Assembly (NCBI GenBank): GCA_029240105.1 | Contig: JARBTR010000009.1 | Span: 61,009-125,008 of the forward strand | Direction of reading: 5' to 3' | Length of the DNA: 64,000 nt | Source: Caryophanales bacterium | GTDB lineage: Bacteria > Bacillota > Bacilli > JARBTR01 | Part shown: positions 36,382 to 47,022 of the stretch, one piece after another | How positions within the stretch are numbered: position 1 is the stretch's first letter | Layout of the letters: the number at the start of each line of letters is the position of its first letter | The notes under the pieces: generated by a model | What the model was told of the DNA's origin: nothing | Databases searched by the model: none | What the model saw: only the letters and a program-made list of their open reading frames with translations | Made by a program: the position numbers and the translations under genes

Positions 36382-36425
36382 CATCTTATTAAACTAACGG
36401 TTGCCTTAGTTGAATAAGAATCTTA
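36382..36425 (+). repeat. Degenerate dispersed repeat, copy 4
   Basis: CATCTTATTAAACTAACGG followed by TTGCCTTAGTTGAATAAG; closest to copy 1. It marks the right end of the accessory array. Confidence 0.5.
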
Positions 36426-36525
36426 TGTAGCATATAAAGACAGATCTTAACGCAAAAAAAAATGAACTGCACAATTTTAAATCTCAAAGGTTCATATAAA
36501 CAAAAAGACAAGCTCTGTTTGAAAC

Positions 36526-36585
36526 AAGTAGTTCAGTTTTGGAGTGCAAAATGTAAAATAACACTCCAAAACGGACTGCTTTTTT
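36526..36585. terminator. Long terminator hairpin
   Basis: GTTTTGGAGTG/CACTCCAAAAC perfect core (36536-36546, 36562-36572), extended by imperfect AGTAGTTC/GGACTGCT pairs and followed by TTTTTTT on the plus strand. Confidence 0.7.
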
Positions 36586-36723
36586 TATTTTATTTCCGTA
36601 ATACAAATCATATTAATTTGTATAATTTACAGTTGTTTTGCAACTGGGTTCATTCTTTTAATATTATGGTTGATTTTCTTGTCAGAGGTCATCAAACCAA
36701 AATTTTAATGTTGATTCCACTTC

Positions 36724-37281
36724 TTATAAACTAGCTATCGTTTCCATTGCAACGAAAAACGCAGCTATAGCCGCCCCCAAATAAAATAACCACCATAATA
36801 AAAGTATTGGATTTGGAAAAAACGTCTTAAAATATCCTTCTTTTTTAAAACTGATTGGAATATTACGTTTACTTGCCAAATCTTGAAGTTCAAACCGAGA
36901 TTTAGTGTTAATTCTACCTCTTATATACCAACCATCCTTTCCAATTAGTTCAAATATTTTTCCATTAGATTGTCCATTAATAATTTCAAGCCTTAGATCA
37001 GAGAATTCTAATTTTACATGTTTTACTTTTTGGCCCAAGATATTACACATAAGAACATACAGATTTTTATCTGTTTCATAAATGAAAATGTGAACGGCTG
37101 CGTCATTGTTGGCACTAAAAAAACCATATGCAGGTGCCCCAGGCTCAACTTTTCTTACATCAATACACTTCAGTATTTTTTCTGTTTTCTCGATTTCAGT
37201 AGCAAAATCGCTTTTTGCTCTCTCTAGTTCTGTAACAATTTCGTTTTTTACATTTCCTAAAACTTTAAAAGTAGACATCAT
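36724..37281 (-). CDS. Membrane protein of unknown function coupled to ArsR regulator
   Basis: 185 residues from the second of three adjacent ATGs (37281), seven bases after GGGAG. About 150 soluble residues (N-terminal helix with TELERAKSDFATEIEKTEKIL, then a beta-rich part) precede a C-terminal hydrophobic region (about 160-182), so this is a tail-anchored or C-terminally inserted protein. No family is recognised. Its start overlaps the TGA of the ArsR gene, so the two are translationally coupled and the regulator probably controls it. Confidence 0.6.
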   Translation of the reverse strand: MMSTFKVLGNVKNEIVTELERAKSDFATEIEKTEKILKCIDVRKVEPGAPAYGFFSANNDAAVHIFIYETDKNLYVLMCNILGQKVKHVKLEFSDLRLEIINGQSNGKIFELIGKDGWYIRGRINTKSRFELQDLASKRNIPISFKKEGYFKTFFPNPILLLWWLFYLGAAIAAFFVAMETIASL

Positions 37282-37550
37282 CATTTATCTCCCTTTTTCT
37301 TTCTAAATGAAAAAAACCATGCAATTACATCTTCCATCATCGTGGTACTCAATGAATAGTAAACAAATTGTTTGTGTTTAAAACTTGTAACTAAGTTTGC
37401 TTCTCTTAGCACTTTTAGGTGCTGAGATATTGCTTGGTTAGTCATTTCAAAAGCTTCAAATATCTCCCCAGCCGTCAATTCCTCTTCCTTTAGCATTTCG
37501 AGAATTTTTCTTCTAGTTGGGTCTGAAAGTGCCTTAAATACATCGTTCAA
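37281..37550 (-). CDS. ArsR family transcriptional regulator (SdpR-like)
   Basis: 89 residues from a TTG at 37550, seven bases after AAGGGGTG; an in-frame ATG at 37571 precedes that site. It starts MNDVFKALSDPTRRKILEML, the usual ArsR/SdpR opening. The winged helix continues with LTAGEIFEAFEMTNQAISQHLKVLREANLV, and HKQFVYYSL forms the wing. No metal-binding Cys pair is present, so it is not a classical metal sensor; it resembles autorepressors such as SdpR. It is followed by a coupled membrane-protein gene, the arrangement seen for SdpR-SdpI, but the partner does not look like SdpI. Confidence 0.82.
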   Translation of the reverse strand: MNDVFKALSDPTRRKILEMLKEEELTAGEIFEAFEMTNQAISQHLKVLREANLVTSFKHKQFVYYSLSTTMMEDVIAWFFSFRKKKGDK

Positions 37551-37681
37551 AAAAACACCCCTTTCAAGCATCTGCTTTATTAAGTAATTGCTTTATAAGC
37601 ATATGCTTACATGCACTAAAAGTTGCTACATAAGAACATCAAAGCAAATCCATCATTCGATGGGTTATCATTACAAAATAA

Positions 37682-37722
37682 AAAAGGTATACGAAATCCC
37701 ATGAGATTTTGTATACCTTTTA
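37682..37722. terminator. Bidirectional terminator-like hairpin
   Basis: AAAAGGTATAC/GTATACCTTTT stem with inner AAATC/GATTT pairs. It lies in the 350-base gap between the ArsR operon (37550) and the coiled-coil gene (37901); nothing else is seen in that gap. Confidence 0.7.
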
Positions 37723-37900
37723 AGGTGTTTTTTCAAATTACTACTCAAAAACTAAATTACTTTCTGTTTGAAAGGCTCAATCTATGTTTTGATTTAGATA
37801 AATTTTAATTTCTGCTATTCATTTAATTCACTATCAAACAATTGATTATCAAACATATTTATACTATTAACAGTAAGTATTGTTGACTAATATAACTAAG

Positions 37901-38797
37901 CTAATTTATTTCAATTTCAGACAATGTATTTTGAATATCAGTTCTACGTTTTTTAAGTATTGTAAATATAGGCTGTATTTGGTTTTCCATTTGGTCTAAT
38001 TGACGAATATTTTCTTGTATTTTTGACCTAACGCTCCAATCAGTAAAAATATTATCAAATAGGATGTCTAAGGTTTTTGTTCCCATAGAAACTCCAATAA
38101 AATTTAGGGGTACATCTGTAGAAACATCCTTTAATTCTACTCGAAAAATACGAATAGCTTGTGAAAGTTGATTCATAGCTACTTGAGCATTATCCATTTT
38201 GGTATATTTCATCATATCGCTGATTATTCCACCACCAGCAAATGTGTCCCATGTTGACCAACCCTCAGCACTTCTCAGTTCCCCTTTTGTTTCCTCTAAA
38301 ACTGATAAGACATCTTTTCCCGCTTGAAGTGCCTGATCAACTTCCAATATTTCTGACTTTAATTCTACTATTTTATTATCTAGTTGATTATTACGTCTCT
38401 GAACTTCTGTATAAAGTTTAGCTCCCTCTTCACGAGTAACCAATATCTCACTCTTTAAGAATGAAAGTCGATGTTGTATATCAGAAATAGACAATTCTAG
38501 TTGAGCGACTGCATTTACTCGTTCATCATATTTAACTTTTGCTTGAAGAAGTTCTAGGTTCTCCTTTTCTATTTTTTCATCCATTTTACCGAAAAGTCGG
38601 ATAAATACATGACTTAACCTAGCTTCATCTAATTTATCAACATCATTCTGTTCTTTCATTAAGACTTTTTTATGGTCCACCAATTCAATCTTTGCTTGAT
38701 TAAGTTCGCTTTCTAATTTAGATAACTTTTTCTTCTTTGATGAAAACTCACTTTCCAAATCATCTAATTTTTGAATAACCTCAAATGCACTCATCAT
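37901..38797 (-). CDS. Coiled-coil protein of unknown function, co-transcribed with glpK
   Basis: 298 residues. Residues 8-60 and about 75-165 are long charged heptad-type helices with two apparent segments around a short turn. A Gly-rich region AEGWSTWDTFAGGGIISDMMKY follows and then more helix. No membrane span, signal or nucleotide-binding motif. It begins 10 bases after glpK with GGGTGGT upstream, so the two share a transcript. This is not a usual glpK neighbour. Structural or scaffolding roles are possible; no function can be assigned. Confidence 0.7.
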   Translation of the reverse strand: MMSAFEVIQKLDDLESEFSSKKKKLSKLESELNQAKIELVDHKKVLMKEQNDVDKLDEARLSHVFIRLFGKMDEKIEKENLELLQAKVKYDERVNAVAQLELSISDIQHRLSFLKSEILVTREEGAKLYTEVQRRNNQLDNKIVELKSEILEVDQALQAGKDVLSVLEETKGELRSAEGWSTWDTFAGGGIISDMMKYTKMDNAQVAMNQLSQAIRIFRVELKDVSTDVPLNFIGVSMGTKTLDILFDNIFTDWSVRSKIQENIRQLDQMENQIQPIFTILKKRRTDIQNTLSEIEIN

Positions 38798-38807
38798 TTA
38801 CCACCCT

Positions 38808-40292
<1,485 letters not shown>

Positions 40293-40444
40293 TCAAAACA
40301 CCTCTTTGTGAGCCGTTATTTTAGTTGCATTTTACCACAAAAAAGAATCAATACAGCTACTATAAGAATCGATTTCTAACTTTTCATTTACGTTGAAATC
40401 GTCTATATTGAAGTTTATAAAAATGAGATTGGAAGAAGATTAAT

Positions 40445-40867
40445 ATGATAGCAAAAATAGCCACAACACCTGAAGAACTAAAATCAGTGTATGAAATACG
40501 AAGAACCGTTTTCATTGAGGAACAACAGGTACCGGAAGATTTGGAAATTGATGACCTAGAGGAATCTTCAACACATTTTCTTGTTATAGACGGAGAAAAA
40601 GCAGTGGGTGCTGGTCGCTTCCGAATTAAAGATGGATATGGGAAAATTGAACGAATCTGCGTTTTAAAAGAAGAACGAGGCCGTAAAATCGGGAACTTAT
40701 TAATGGCCAGAATCGAAGACTACGCAAAAGAAATAAACATGGAAACGGTTAAACTTGAAGCGCAAGTCCATGCGATTCCTTTCTATGAAAAATTAGGATA
40801 TGACATTTGTTCTGAAGAATTTATGGATGCAGGAATTCCACATCGATTGATGACTAAAACATTTTAA
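40445..40867 (+). CDS. GNAT N-acetyltransferase (YjcF/ElaA-like)
   Basis: 140 residues. VYEIRRTVFIEEQQVPEDLEIDD is the characteristic opening of the YjcF/ElaA branch, followed by acetyl-CoA-binding VLKEERGRKIGNLLM and LEAQVHAIPFYEKLGY. The substrate is unknown. ATG follows GGAAGAAGATTAAT. It may form a small unit with the VOC gene 69 bases downstream. Confidence 0.85.
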   Translation: MIAKIATTPEELKSVYEIRRTVFIEEQQVPEDLEIDDLEESSTHFLVIDGEKAVGAGRFRIKDGYGKIERICVLKEERGRKIGNLLMARIEDYAKEINMETVKLEAQVHAIPFYEKLGYDICSEEFMDAGIPHRLMTKTF

Positions 40868-40936
40868 TGAGCCATTTAATTTAATAAAATGCTGTTATAT
40901 GTGAAACAATCCATTACATATTTTGGGGAGATAGTT

Positions 40937-41287
40937 ATGAAAATTGGATCAATTGTCATTAGATGTTTTGAATTTGATAAAATGATGGCTTTTTGGCAAG
41001 AAGCGTTGCACTATGTTCCTAGGGAGCCTGCAGAAGAAGGTTGGGTAGTTCTTTGCGATCCTAAAGGTGTAGGAACAAATATATCGTTGGAAAAAGTTTC
41101 AGAAAAACGTACCGGTAAAAGAAGCCGACTTCATCTTGACCTCTATTCAAACAGAAGAGACGAGGAGGTTGAAAGGCTAGTGAGCATTGGAGCGACGCGC
41201 TATCCTTGGAGGTATCGAGAAGATCATGATTTTATTGTATTGGAAGACCCAGATGGGAACCTTTTTTGCGTAATACAGAAGGATTAA
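40937..41287 (+). CDS. VOC superfamily (glyoxalase-like) protein
   Basis: 116 residues from the ATG at 40937, preceded by GGGGAGATAGTT; the in-frame ATG at 40889 has no site. It has IGSIVIRCFEFDKMMAFWQEAL at the start, HLDLYSN in the middle and FIVLEDPDGNLFCVI at the end, the paired beta-alpha-beta-beta-beta arrangement of single-domain VOC proteins. Glu and His metal ligands are plausible but not certain. Substrate unknown. Confidence 0.82.
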   Translation: MKIGSIVIRCFEFDKMMAFWQEALHYVPREPAEEGWVVLCDPKGVGTNISLEKVSEKRTGKRSRLHLDLYSNRRDEEVERLVSIGATRYPWRYREDHDFIVLEDPDGNLFCVIQKD

Positions 41288-41369
41288 TAGACTTTTAATC
41301 ATTAAGATAATGTAGATAGATTAACTAATATCGAGTCACTATTTTAAAATTCTTATTTAGTAATAAAAT

Positions 41370-41392
41370 AGGAGGTGCTACTGCACCTCCTT
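41370..41392 (-). terminator. Terminator of the dnaB-dnaI transcript
   Basis: AGGAGGTG/CACCTCCT stem, T-rich on the minus strand; it lies about 40 bases after the dnaI stop and faces the VOC gene. Confidence 0.75.
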
Positions 41393-41429
41393 AATTTTTA
41401 ATTAAACTATTATTTAACATAACCAAAAT

Positions 41430-42344
41430 TTACTCTCTTCGATTTTTCCCTGCAACATTAACAGCTTCAGATAAATATTTGATTCGTTCCATAATGCGTT
41501 TTGCTTTTACACTCTCAACACTACCGTTTTGAGTTTGAGCAAAATGATTTTCCAACTCATTCAAATTAAAATTAGAAGTAAAGAAAGTCGATAGGTTTTC
41601 GTGCATACGAAACTGCAAAATGGATCCTAAAACATCATCACGCACCCAGCCCGTAACTGATTCAGAACCAATGTCATCAATCATAAGTACAGGTACAGTT
41701 TTCAATGCTTCCACTTTTTTATTCGTTGTATTATCCTCAAAAGACCCCTTAAGTTCACGCAGGAAATCAGCCCAGTGAACAATACAGGAAGGAACTCCTT
41801 TTGAAGCTAACTCATTTGCGATTGCACCCAATAAATAGGTTTTACCAACACCAAACGACCCATGTAAGTATAGACCCCTAGTAAACTGATGACCGTTGTA
41901 ACTTCCACAAAATGCAGCAGCTTTTAATATCGCTGGATTTCTTCCATCTTCCTTTTTCTCCAAGTGAGCAAAACTAGCATTTCTTATTTCTTTTGGAATA
42001 TGAAAAGCTTGTACTAGAGATTGCACTTTTCGATTATACTCAGCAATAATTTCTTTTTCGCAAGGTTTGTAATGTACACTAATCATGCCATTTTCTAATA
42101 CTAGAGTCGGTTGAAATCCTTTAATTAGATTTGTGCACTCAGAAATGGAGGTACATGAACAGTCATGATTTTGTTCAGCGTACTCATTCAATCTGGACAT
42201 AGATCGATGAATAATGTCATCAGATATTTGACTCGAATGTTGATTTAAAAACGTTTGGATTTTGGAATTTCTTAAAAGTTCTTTTTTAAACTCTGTTACA
42301 TTTCCCTTAAGTTCTGTTGGAAGTAAGCTTCCCATCTTTTCCAA
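41430..42344 (-). CDS. dnaI: Primosomal helicase loader DnaI
   Basis: 304 residues. The N-terminal domain carries a Cys-rich zinc-binding region (CSCTSISECTNLI near 59-71), and the C-terminal AAA+ module has Walker A GSFGVGKTYLL, Walker B VLMIDDIGSE and sensor 1 FFTSNFN. DnaI loads the replicative helicase DnaC onto DNA with DnaB and DnaD. It starts one base after dnaB ends, so it is co-transcribed as in B. subtilis. Confidence 0.95.
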   Translation of the reverse strand: MEKMGSLLPTELKGNVTEFKKELLRNSKIQTFLNQHSSQISDDIIHRSMSRLNEYAEQNHDCSCTSISECTNLIKGFQPTLVLENGMISVHYKPCEKEIIAEYNRKVQSLVQAFHIPKEIRNASFAHLEKKEDGRNPAILKAAAFCGSYNGHQFTRGLYLHGSFGVGKTYLLGAIANELASKGVPSCIVHWADFLRELKGSFEDNTTNKKVEALKTVPVLMIDDIGSESVTGWVRDDVLGSILQFRMHENLSTFFTSNFNLNELENHFAQTQNGSVESVKAKRIMERIKYLSEAVNVAGKNRRE

Positions 42345-42345
42345 A

Positions 42346-43722
42346 CTATTTTCCCCCCTTCAACAATCTCTCTAACTCTATTTCAATTCCCTTGGAATTT
42401 TGAACACCTTGTTTAACTTCATTTGTTTTTCCAACAGTAGAATCTTTCATCCATTCAGGAACAATTTCTGTACGCCCATTATAATTTCTACGGGTCGCTT
42501 TTGGCTTATCCTTGATTTCTTCCATTTCCTTTTGACGAGTTTCAAAATGAGTCAGCGCTTCGACAGCCGTTCTAACCTTCTTACGAGCCAATTCGGCTGC
42601 AATTTTTTCGATTAAAGCCGGTTGCAATCGATTATCAAAATTAGTCAGGACATAGTCAATCAATACGTTCACAACGGCTGGATTAAGATTTTGTTTCATC
42701 ATGATGTTTTCTAAAATCTTCAAATCTGCCTGTGCTGGTTCTGATTGATCTGATTTCTCCCTTAAAAATCCTAATGGAGATATACCTTCATATAATGCGA
42801 TTCTCTTCTCTTCCTCTGTTTGAGGATCGCTCATAGTTCTTAAACCATTCGGTTGAACACGTTCAACTAATACTGGTAGACCACTTAGATTATTGAAGGT
42901 ATATTTTTCTCTTGCTTTTTTTCGTAAAATTTCCAGATCCAACTTGCCTTTTGGATCTGTAGAAAGATGAATCAAACCCGCCATTTCAACTTCGTTAAAT
43001 GTATACAGGTATGCTAAAACAGTTACCACATGTTTTTCTTCTTCCCCAAATAATTTGCGATCAAAGAAATTACCTTTTAATTCATCAAATAGCCAATTAA
43101 AATCAAACTCATGATCCACTTTTTTCGGGTTTTCAGGTTCAGATTTCGTGAAATATCTTTTCCCTGCTGACAAGTTCTTTTTCTTTTCATCTACGATTGC
43201 CAAACCTTCAGTATCCGGCTTTAAGGAAGCGAAAACGGAATCAAAACTCACAGTTATTTCTTTATAATCTTTCGGTATCTTCTTTCCAGTGAACATTTCT
43301 TGTAATCTCTTAAAATGCTCATCTCCAACTTTTTGTCGTAAGAAATACGGTAAAATATCATCTTTAAAGAAAACCTCTGCAGAATAAGGTGACTGAATCT
43401 CATAAAAGAATTCATCATTTGCATCAGTATCTTTTTTCCATACACGAAGTAGACCAATCGCTTCTAATTTCTTGCGATCAGCTATTAATTCTTCAATTTG
43501 ACAACCCATGATATCAAGCAACCAAGAATGAAATTTTGACTTTGACCACATTTGGTCAGCAAAAACCTCACTTAATAGTAGTTGATACAGACTAATTGCT
43601 GAACTCCCCACTAGTGGCTGATATAACAGATGAATCATACGTTGATCGATTTCGGTTAATTTATGACAATTGTGAACCCAATATTTATCGTTCGGGGACA
43701 CCTCTGGACGCGATTTAAGCAT
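42346..43722 (-). CDS. dnaB: Replication initiation and membrane attachment protein DnaB
   Basis: 458 residues. It begins with the DnaB/DnaD N-terminal winged helix (IDQRMIHLLYQPLVGSSAISLYQLL) and holds a C-terminal DnaD-like domain with LKILENIMMKQNLNPAVVNVLIDYVL. It is the helicase co-loader of Bacillus (not the replicative helicase). The ribosome site is weak. It lies between nrdR and dnaI, the normal order. Confidence 0.93.
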   Translation of the reverse strand: MLKSRPEVSPNDKYWVHNCHKLTEIDQRMIHLLYQPLVGSSAISLYQLLLSEVFADQMWSKSKFHSWLLDIMGCQIEELIADRKKLEAIGLLRVWKKDTDANDEFFYEIQSPYSAEVFFKDDILPYFLRQKVGDEHFKRLQEMFTGKKIPKDYKEITVSFDSVFASLKPDTEGLAIVDEKKKNLSAGKRYFTKSEPENPKKVDHEFDFNWLFDELKGNFFDRKLFGEEEKHVVTVLAYLYTFNEVEMAGLIHLSTDPKGKLDLEILRKKAREKYTFNNLSGLPVLVERVQPNGLRTMSDPQTEEEKRIALYEGISPLGFLREKSDQSEPAQADLKILENIMMKQNLNPAVVNVLIDYVLTNFDNRLQPALIEKIAAELARKKVRTAVEALTHFETRQKEMEEIKDKPKATRRNYNGRTEIVPEWMKDSTVGKTNEVKQGVQNSKGIEIELERLLKGGK

Positions 43723-43773
43723 GATTTCACAATCTTTCGTGTTAATTGATGGCGATATAAAAACAAATCAACT

Positions 43774-44226
43774 TTACTTTTTAAGCAAAGTTTCAACTTC
43801 CTTCATGAAGCTGTTTATGTCTTTGAATTGACGATAAATTGAGGCAAAACGAACGTAAGCAACATCATCTAATTCTTTTAATTGTTCAATAACAAACTCA
43901 CCAATTTGCTTGCTTTCAATTTCTTTAAGACCTTGATTTTTAATATGTTGTTCTACTGTATCTGTAATTTTTTCAATTTGTTCAAAAGTAACTGGACGTT
44001 TAGGAGTAGCCAAACTTAACCCTCGTAAAATCTTCTCTCTACTAAAGAGTTGACGTGAGCCATCTGATTTAATTACAACAATTGGGGTTGTTTCTAATTT
44101 TTCATATGTAGTAAAGCGATAACTACACTCTATACAAGCACGACGGCGTTTCATTACAGTGTTTTCTTCAATCGAACGCGACTCAAGAACCTTTGAGTCA
44201 ACATGACCACATTCAGGACATTTCAT
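43774..44226 (-). CDS. nrdR: Transcriptional repressor NrdR
   Basis: 150 residues. Zinc ribbon with Cys3, Cys6, Cys31 and Cys34, followed by an ATP-cone (VVIKSDGSRQLFSREKILRGL) and the conserved YVRFASIYRQFKD end. NrdR senses ATP/dATP and represses ribonucleotide reductase genes. It is the first gene of the nrdR-dnaB-dnaI unit. Confidence 0.97.
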   Translation of the reverse strand: MKCPECGHVDSKVLESRSIEENTVMKRRRACIECSYRFTTYEKLETTPIVVIKSDGSRQLFSREKILRGLSLATPKRPVTFEQIEKITDTVEQHIKNQGLKEIESKQIGEFVIEQLKELDDVAYVRFASIYRQFKDINSFMKEVETLLKK

Positions 44227-44617
44227 TTAGATACCTCTAATTTTTGAAGCTTAGGGAGTTGTAAACCTTGAAGCAAAACAGAATGTTTTGGGGCCAACTG
44301 AGTGATGAAAAGGTTAATTTTAATATTTCTTCACGTACAGATGGGCAAGGATTGGGTGCTAAGTTCAAATCTATGATTATTTTTATCTCTCTATTTTAAA
44401 AAATTTATTTCATTTCAACAAGGTAAATTTATAGGAAAAACACTAAATATAGAGATTTATTTTAAATATGTATCTAGTGTGGTTTAAAGGTGAACGTATT
44501 TATCTACATTTTAAATGGAAAAAGCCTTGATAAAACCGGAATAGTATCCGATTTGCATCAAGACTTGTATTTTTCAGTATTTTTTATCAACTTATTAAAA
44601 TATGAATTTAATCTTAA
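44227..44617. other. Intergenic region between nrdR and gapB
   Basis: 391 bases without a supported frame. The right end (44518-44566) holds an imperfect hairpin AAGTCTTGAT ... ATCAAGGCTT with inner TCGG/CCGG-type pairs that reads as the gapB terminator on the minus strand. The nrdR promoter must lie in the left half, but I cannot place it. Confidence 0.5.
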
Positions 44618-45652
44618 TTAGACATTCACTACTGCCTTATTATTTTCAATCATTTTCTTACCCATGTATAGTGCTAAGTCTACAACACGATTTGAGTAGC
44701 CCCATTCGTTGTCATACCATGAAAGTACTTTAACTTTACGGTCGCCAATCATCATTGTTGAAAGTCCGTCTATGATTGATGAATGCGAGTCCGTCATAAA
44801 GTCAGTTGATACCAATGGCTCCATTGTAACATCAAGGATCCCTTTCATTGGTCCATTTGCCGCTTCTTTAAGAGCAGCGTTTACCTCTTCAACTGTAACC
44901 GGACGCTTTAAGTCAACTACCAAATCAACTAAAGAAACGTTAACTGTTGGAACACGAAGACACATACCATGAACTTTCCCTTTTAATTGTGGTAATACAA
45001 GAGATAATGCTTTTGCTGCACCAGTTGATGTAGGAATAATGTTTTGCGCGCATGCTCTTGCACGGCGTAAGTCTTTATGAGGATTGTCAATGTTGTTTTG
45101 ATCATTTGTATATCCATGAACCGTTGTCATTAATCCGTTTTCAATACCAAACGCTTGGTCTAAAACTTTCGCTAAAGGAGCTAAACAGTTTGTTGTACAA
45201 GATGCATTTGAAACAATATGATGATTTTCAACATCAAATAGATCTTCATTAACACCCATTACAATTGTGATATCTTCATTTGTAGCAGGAGCAGTGATAA
45301 GTACCTTTTTCGCACCAGCTTCGATATGACCTATCGCTTTCTCTTTGTTATTGAACTTTCCTGTTGCTTCAATAACAATATCGATACCCATTTCTTTCCA
45401 TGGTAATAACTTAGGATCACGTGAATTTGTTAATTTTACAATTTTGCCATTCACAATTAATTCTTTGTCAGTTGCTTCAACTGTACCCTTGAATCTACCG
45501 TGTGTCGTATCGTACTTGATCAAATGTGTCAGAATTTCAGGTGCATAGCTTGCATTTACTGCAACAACCTCAATATCGTCATTTAAAATGGCATTTCTAA
45601 AAACCATTCGGCCAATACGACCAAATCCATTTATTGCTACTCTTGTTTTCAT
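44618..45652 (-). CDS. gapB: Glyceraldehyde-3-phosphate dehydrogenase, GapB type
   Basis: 344 residues from the ATG at 45652, which has AGGTAGG in range; an in-frame upstream start is not supported. Rossmann start VAINGFGRIGRMVFR; catalytic Cys in SNASCTTNCLAPL; WYDNEWGYSNR at the end. After the second beta-strand it has NASYAPEIL where glycolytic GapA has an acidic NAD-selective residue and NDL, the pattern of NADP-preferring gluconeogenic GapB. The neighbourhood (coaE upstream, nrdR downstream) also matches gapB. Confidence 0.92.
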   Translation of the reverse strand: MKTRVAINGFGRIGRMVFRNAILNDDIEVVAVNASYAPEILTHLIKYDTTHGRFKGTVEATDKELIVNGKIVKLTNSRDPKLLPWKEMGIDIVIEATGKFNNKEKAIGHIEAGAKKVLITAPATNEDITIVMGVNEDLFDVENHHIVSNASCTTNCLAPLAKVLDQAFGIENGLMTTVHGYTNDQNNIDNPHKDLRRARACAQNIIPTSTGAAKALSLVLPQLKGKVHGMCLRVPTVNVSLVDLVVDLKRPVTVEEVNAALKEAANGPMKGILDVTMEPLVSTDFMTDSHSSIIDGLSTMMIGDRKVKVLSWYDNEWGYSNRVVDLALYMGKKMIENNKAVVNV

Positions 45653-45772
45653 AGTCCTACCTCGTGTGTTTTTTTTCAATTTAAGTATAACACAATTCGT
45701 GATTTTGTCACCGTTAGTAGAACATATTTATGGCAAAAATGGTAAAAAAATATGTACTAAATTAATAAAATT

Positions 45773-46369
45773 TTATTCACCTTTAATTTGCAGTAGAATT
45801 TTATCAAGTTGGCACAATGCTTCCTTTTTTGTGCCACGATTATCAATAATGTAATCAGCTCGAGCTTTTTTTTCTTCCATTGAAAGTTGAGATCGAATTC
45901 TTTGGAGTGCTTGGTCTTTAGTAAGCTTGTCCCTCTCCATAAGTCTTTGAATTTGAGTTTCCTCATCTAAATAAACCACAATCACTTTTTCGGTTAAATG
46001 AAGCGCTTCACTTTCATAAAGCAAAGGTATGTCCATGAATACTAATTCTGCACCATTCTTTGCTGCCTGTTCCACTTGATTCAACATCCATTCGCGAATA
46101 CGCGGATGTGTAAGTTCATTTAATTTTTTTCTCATAAATTCATCTGCGAAAACAATTTCCCCTAGTTTCTTTCGATTAAGAGTCCCGTCTTCTTGTAAGA
46201 CATCTTTTCCAAAAAAATCTCGGATTTCCTGCAATGCAGGAGTGCCGATTTCGACAACCTTTCGGGCTGCGATATCGGCATCTATGACTGTGTAACCTTT
46301 TTCTAGTAATCGATTTGAAATCGTACTCTTCCCACTGGCAATTCCACCTGTAAGTCCAATTATTTTCAT
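45773..46369 (-). CDS. coaE: Dephospho-CoA kinase
   Basis: 198 residues. P-loop GLTGGIASGKST near the start, the substrate-binding DADIAARKVVE, the lid (RIRSQLSMEEKKARADYIIDN) and the length all fit CoaE. It phosphorylates the 3' hydroxyl of dephospho-CoA, the last step of CoA synthesis. ATG follows AAGGTGTACACAC; the ytaF gene lies 14 bases upstream in the same operon. Confidence 0.95.
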   Translation of the reverse strand: MKIIGLTGGIASGKSTISNRLLEKGYTVIDADIAARKVVEIGTPALQEIRDFFGKDVLQEDGTLNRKKLGEIVFADEFMRKKLNELTHPRIREWMLNQVEQAAKNGAELVFMDIPLLYESEALHLTEKVIVVYLDEETQIQRLMERDKLTKDQALQRIRSQLSMEEKKARADYIIDNRGTKKEALCQLDKILLQIKGE

Positions 46370-46383
46370 GTGTGTACACCTTA

Positions 46384-47022
46384 TTAAATGATTTTTAATA
46401 GTCCAATTAAAACTAATACAATTCCTGGCAAGAATGAAATGTTCTGCAACAATCGATATTTAGACAATGAACTTCCTGTCACCATACCCAATTTTAAGAA
46501 GAATGCACTCATTATAAAAACAATGGACATGAGAGGTAAAATAGAAACATGCATCATTGCAGCACTAATTCCAACCCCAAATGCATCTAGGGATAAAGCA
46601 ATCCCAAGAAAGAAAGCCTCAAGGCCATTGATTGATCCAGATTGATCAAAATCTGCTGCATCTGGTTTTCTCATGATTTCAATAACGACACCGATTGACT
46701 TAATTTCCCAATGAAATATAGGTTTATCCATGACACATGGTTGTAAGGAACTGTCTTTTTTATAGAAATTATACAATGTTACAATTCCTATACCAATTAG
46801 TATTATACCACCTAATCGAGTAGTAAAATTTCCACTTAATAAGTGTGTACTTGCCATTCCAAACAAGGTCCCCATGAATAAAGTTAAAGCTGAACAAAAA
46901 CCAATAATAAAAGAAGATTTCCAGGAAATTTGTATACTTCGTAGACCATACGCAATCCCCGTACTAAAATTATCAATACTTACGGCCAATCCAAGGAAGA
47001 AAATCGAGTACGAAAAAAACAT
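46384..47022 (-). CDS. ytaF: Sporulation membrane protein YtaF (MntP-like fold)
   Basis: 212 residues with six membrane helices arranged as two repeats, each with an acidic polar signature: LGLAVSIDNFSTGIAYG near the N-terminus and LGIALSLDAFGVGISAA in the second half. This is the MntP/YtaF family. The order ytaF-coaE is the same as in B. subtilis. Its transport role in sporulation is not established. Confidence 0.9.
   Translation of the reverse strand: MFFSYSIFFLGLAVSIDNFSTGIAYGLRSIQISWKSSFIIGFCSALTLFMGTLFGMASTHLLSGNFTTRLGGIILIGIGIVTLYNFYKKDSSLQPCVMDKPIFHWEIKSIGVVIEIMRKPDAADFDQSGSINGLEAFFLGIALSLDAFGVGISAAMMHVSILPLMSIVFIMSAFFLKLGMVTGSSLSKYRLLQNISFLPGIVLVLIGLLKII

Larger units (their letters stand above)
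36298..36723. other. Gene-free stretch with repeat copy 4 and a terminator
   Basis: Apart from the repeat at 36382-36425 and the hairpin at 36526-36585, nothing is supported. A 90-codon plus-strand frame crosses the hairpin, lacks a ribosome site and looks random. Confidence 0.55.

Noticed and set aside
36462..36734. 90-codon plus-strand frame
   Set aside because: Crosses a strong terminator hairpin, lacks a ribosome site and overlaps the end of the converging gene.
34436..37600. Classic integrase-bearing genomic island at the tRNA
   Set aside because: No integrase, no visible duplication of the tRNA 3' end, and no mobility genes within the window.
44709..44972. Antisense frames within gapB
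   Set aside because: Codon-bias shadows of the strongly conserved GAPDH gene.
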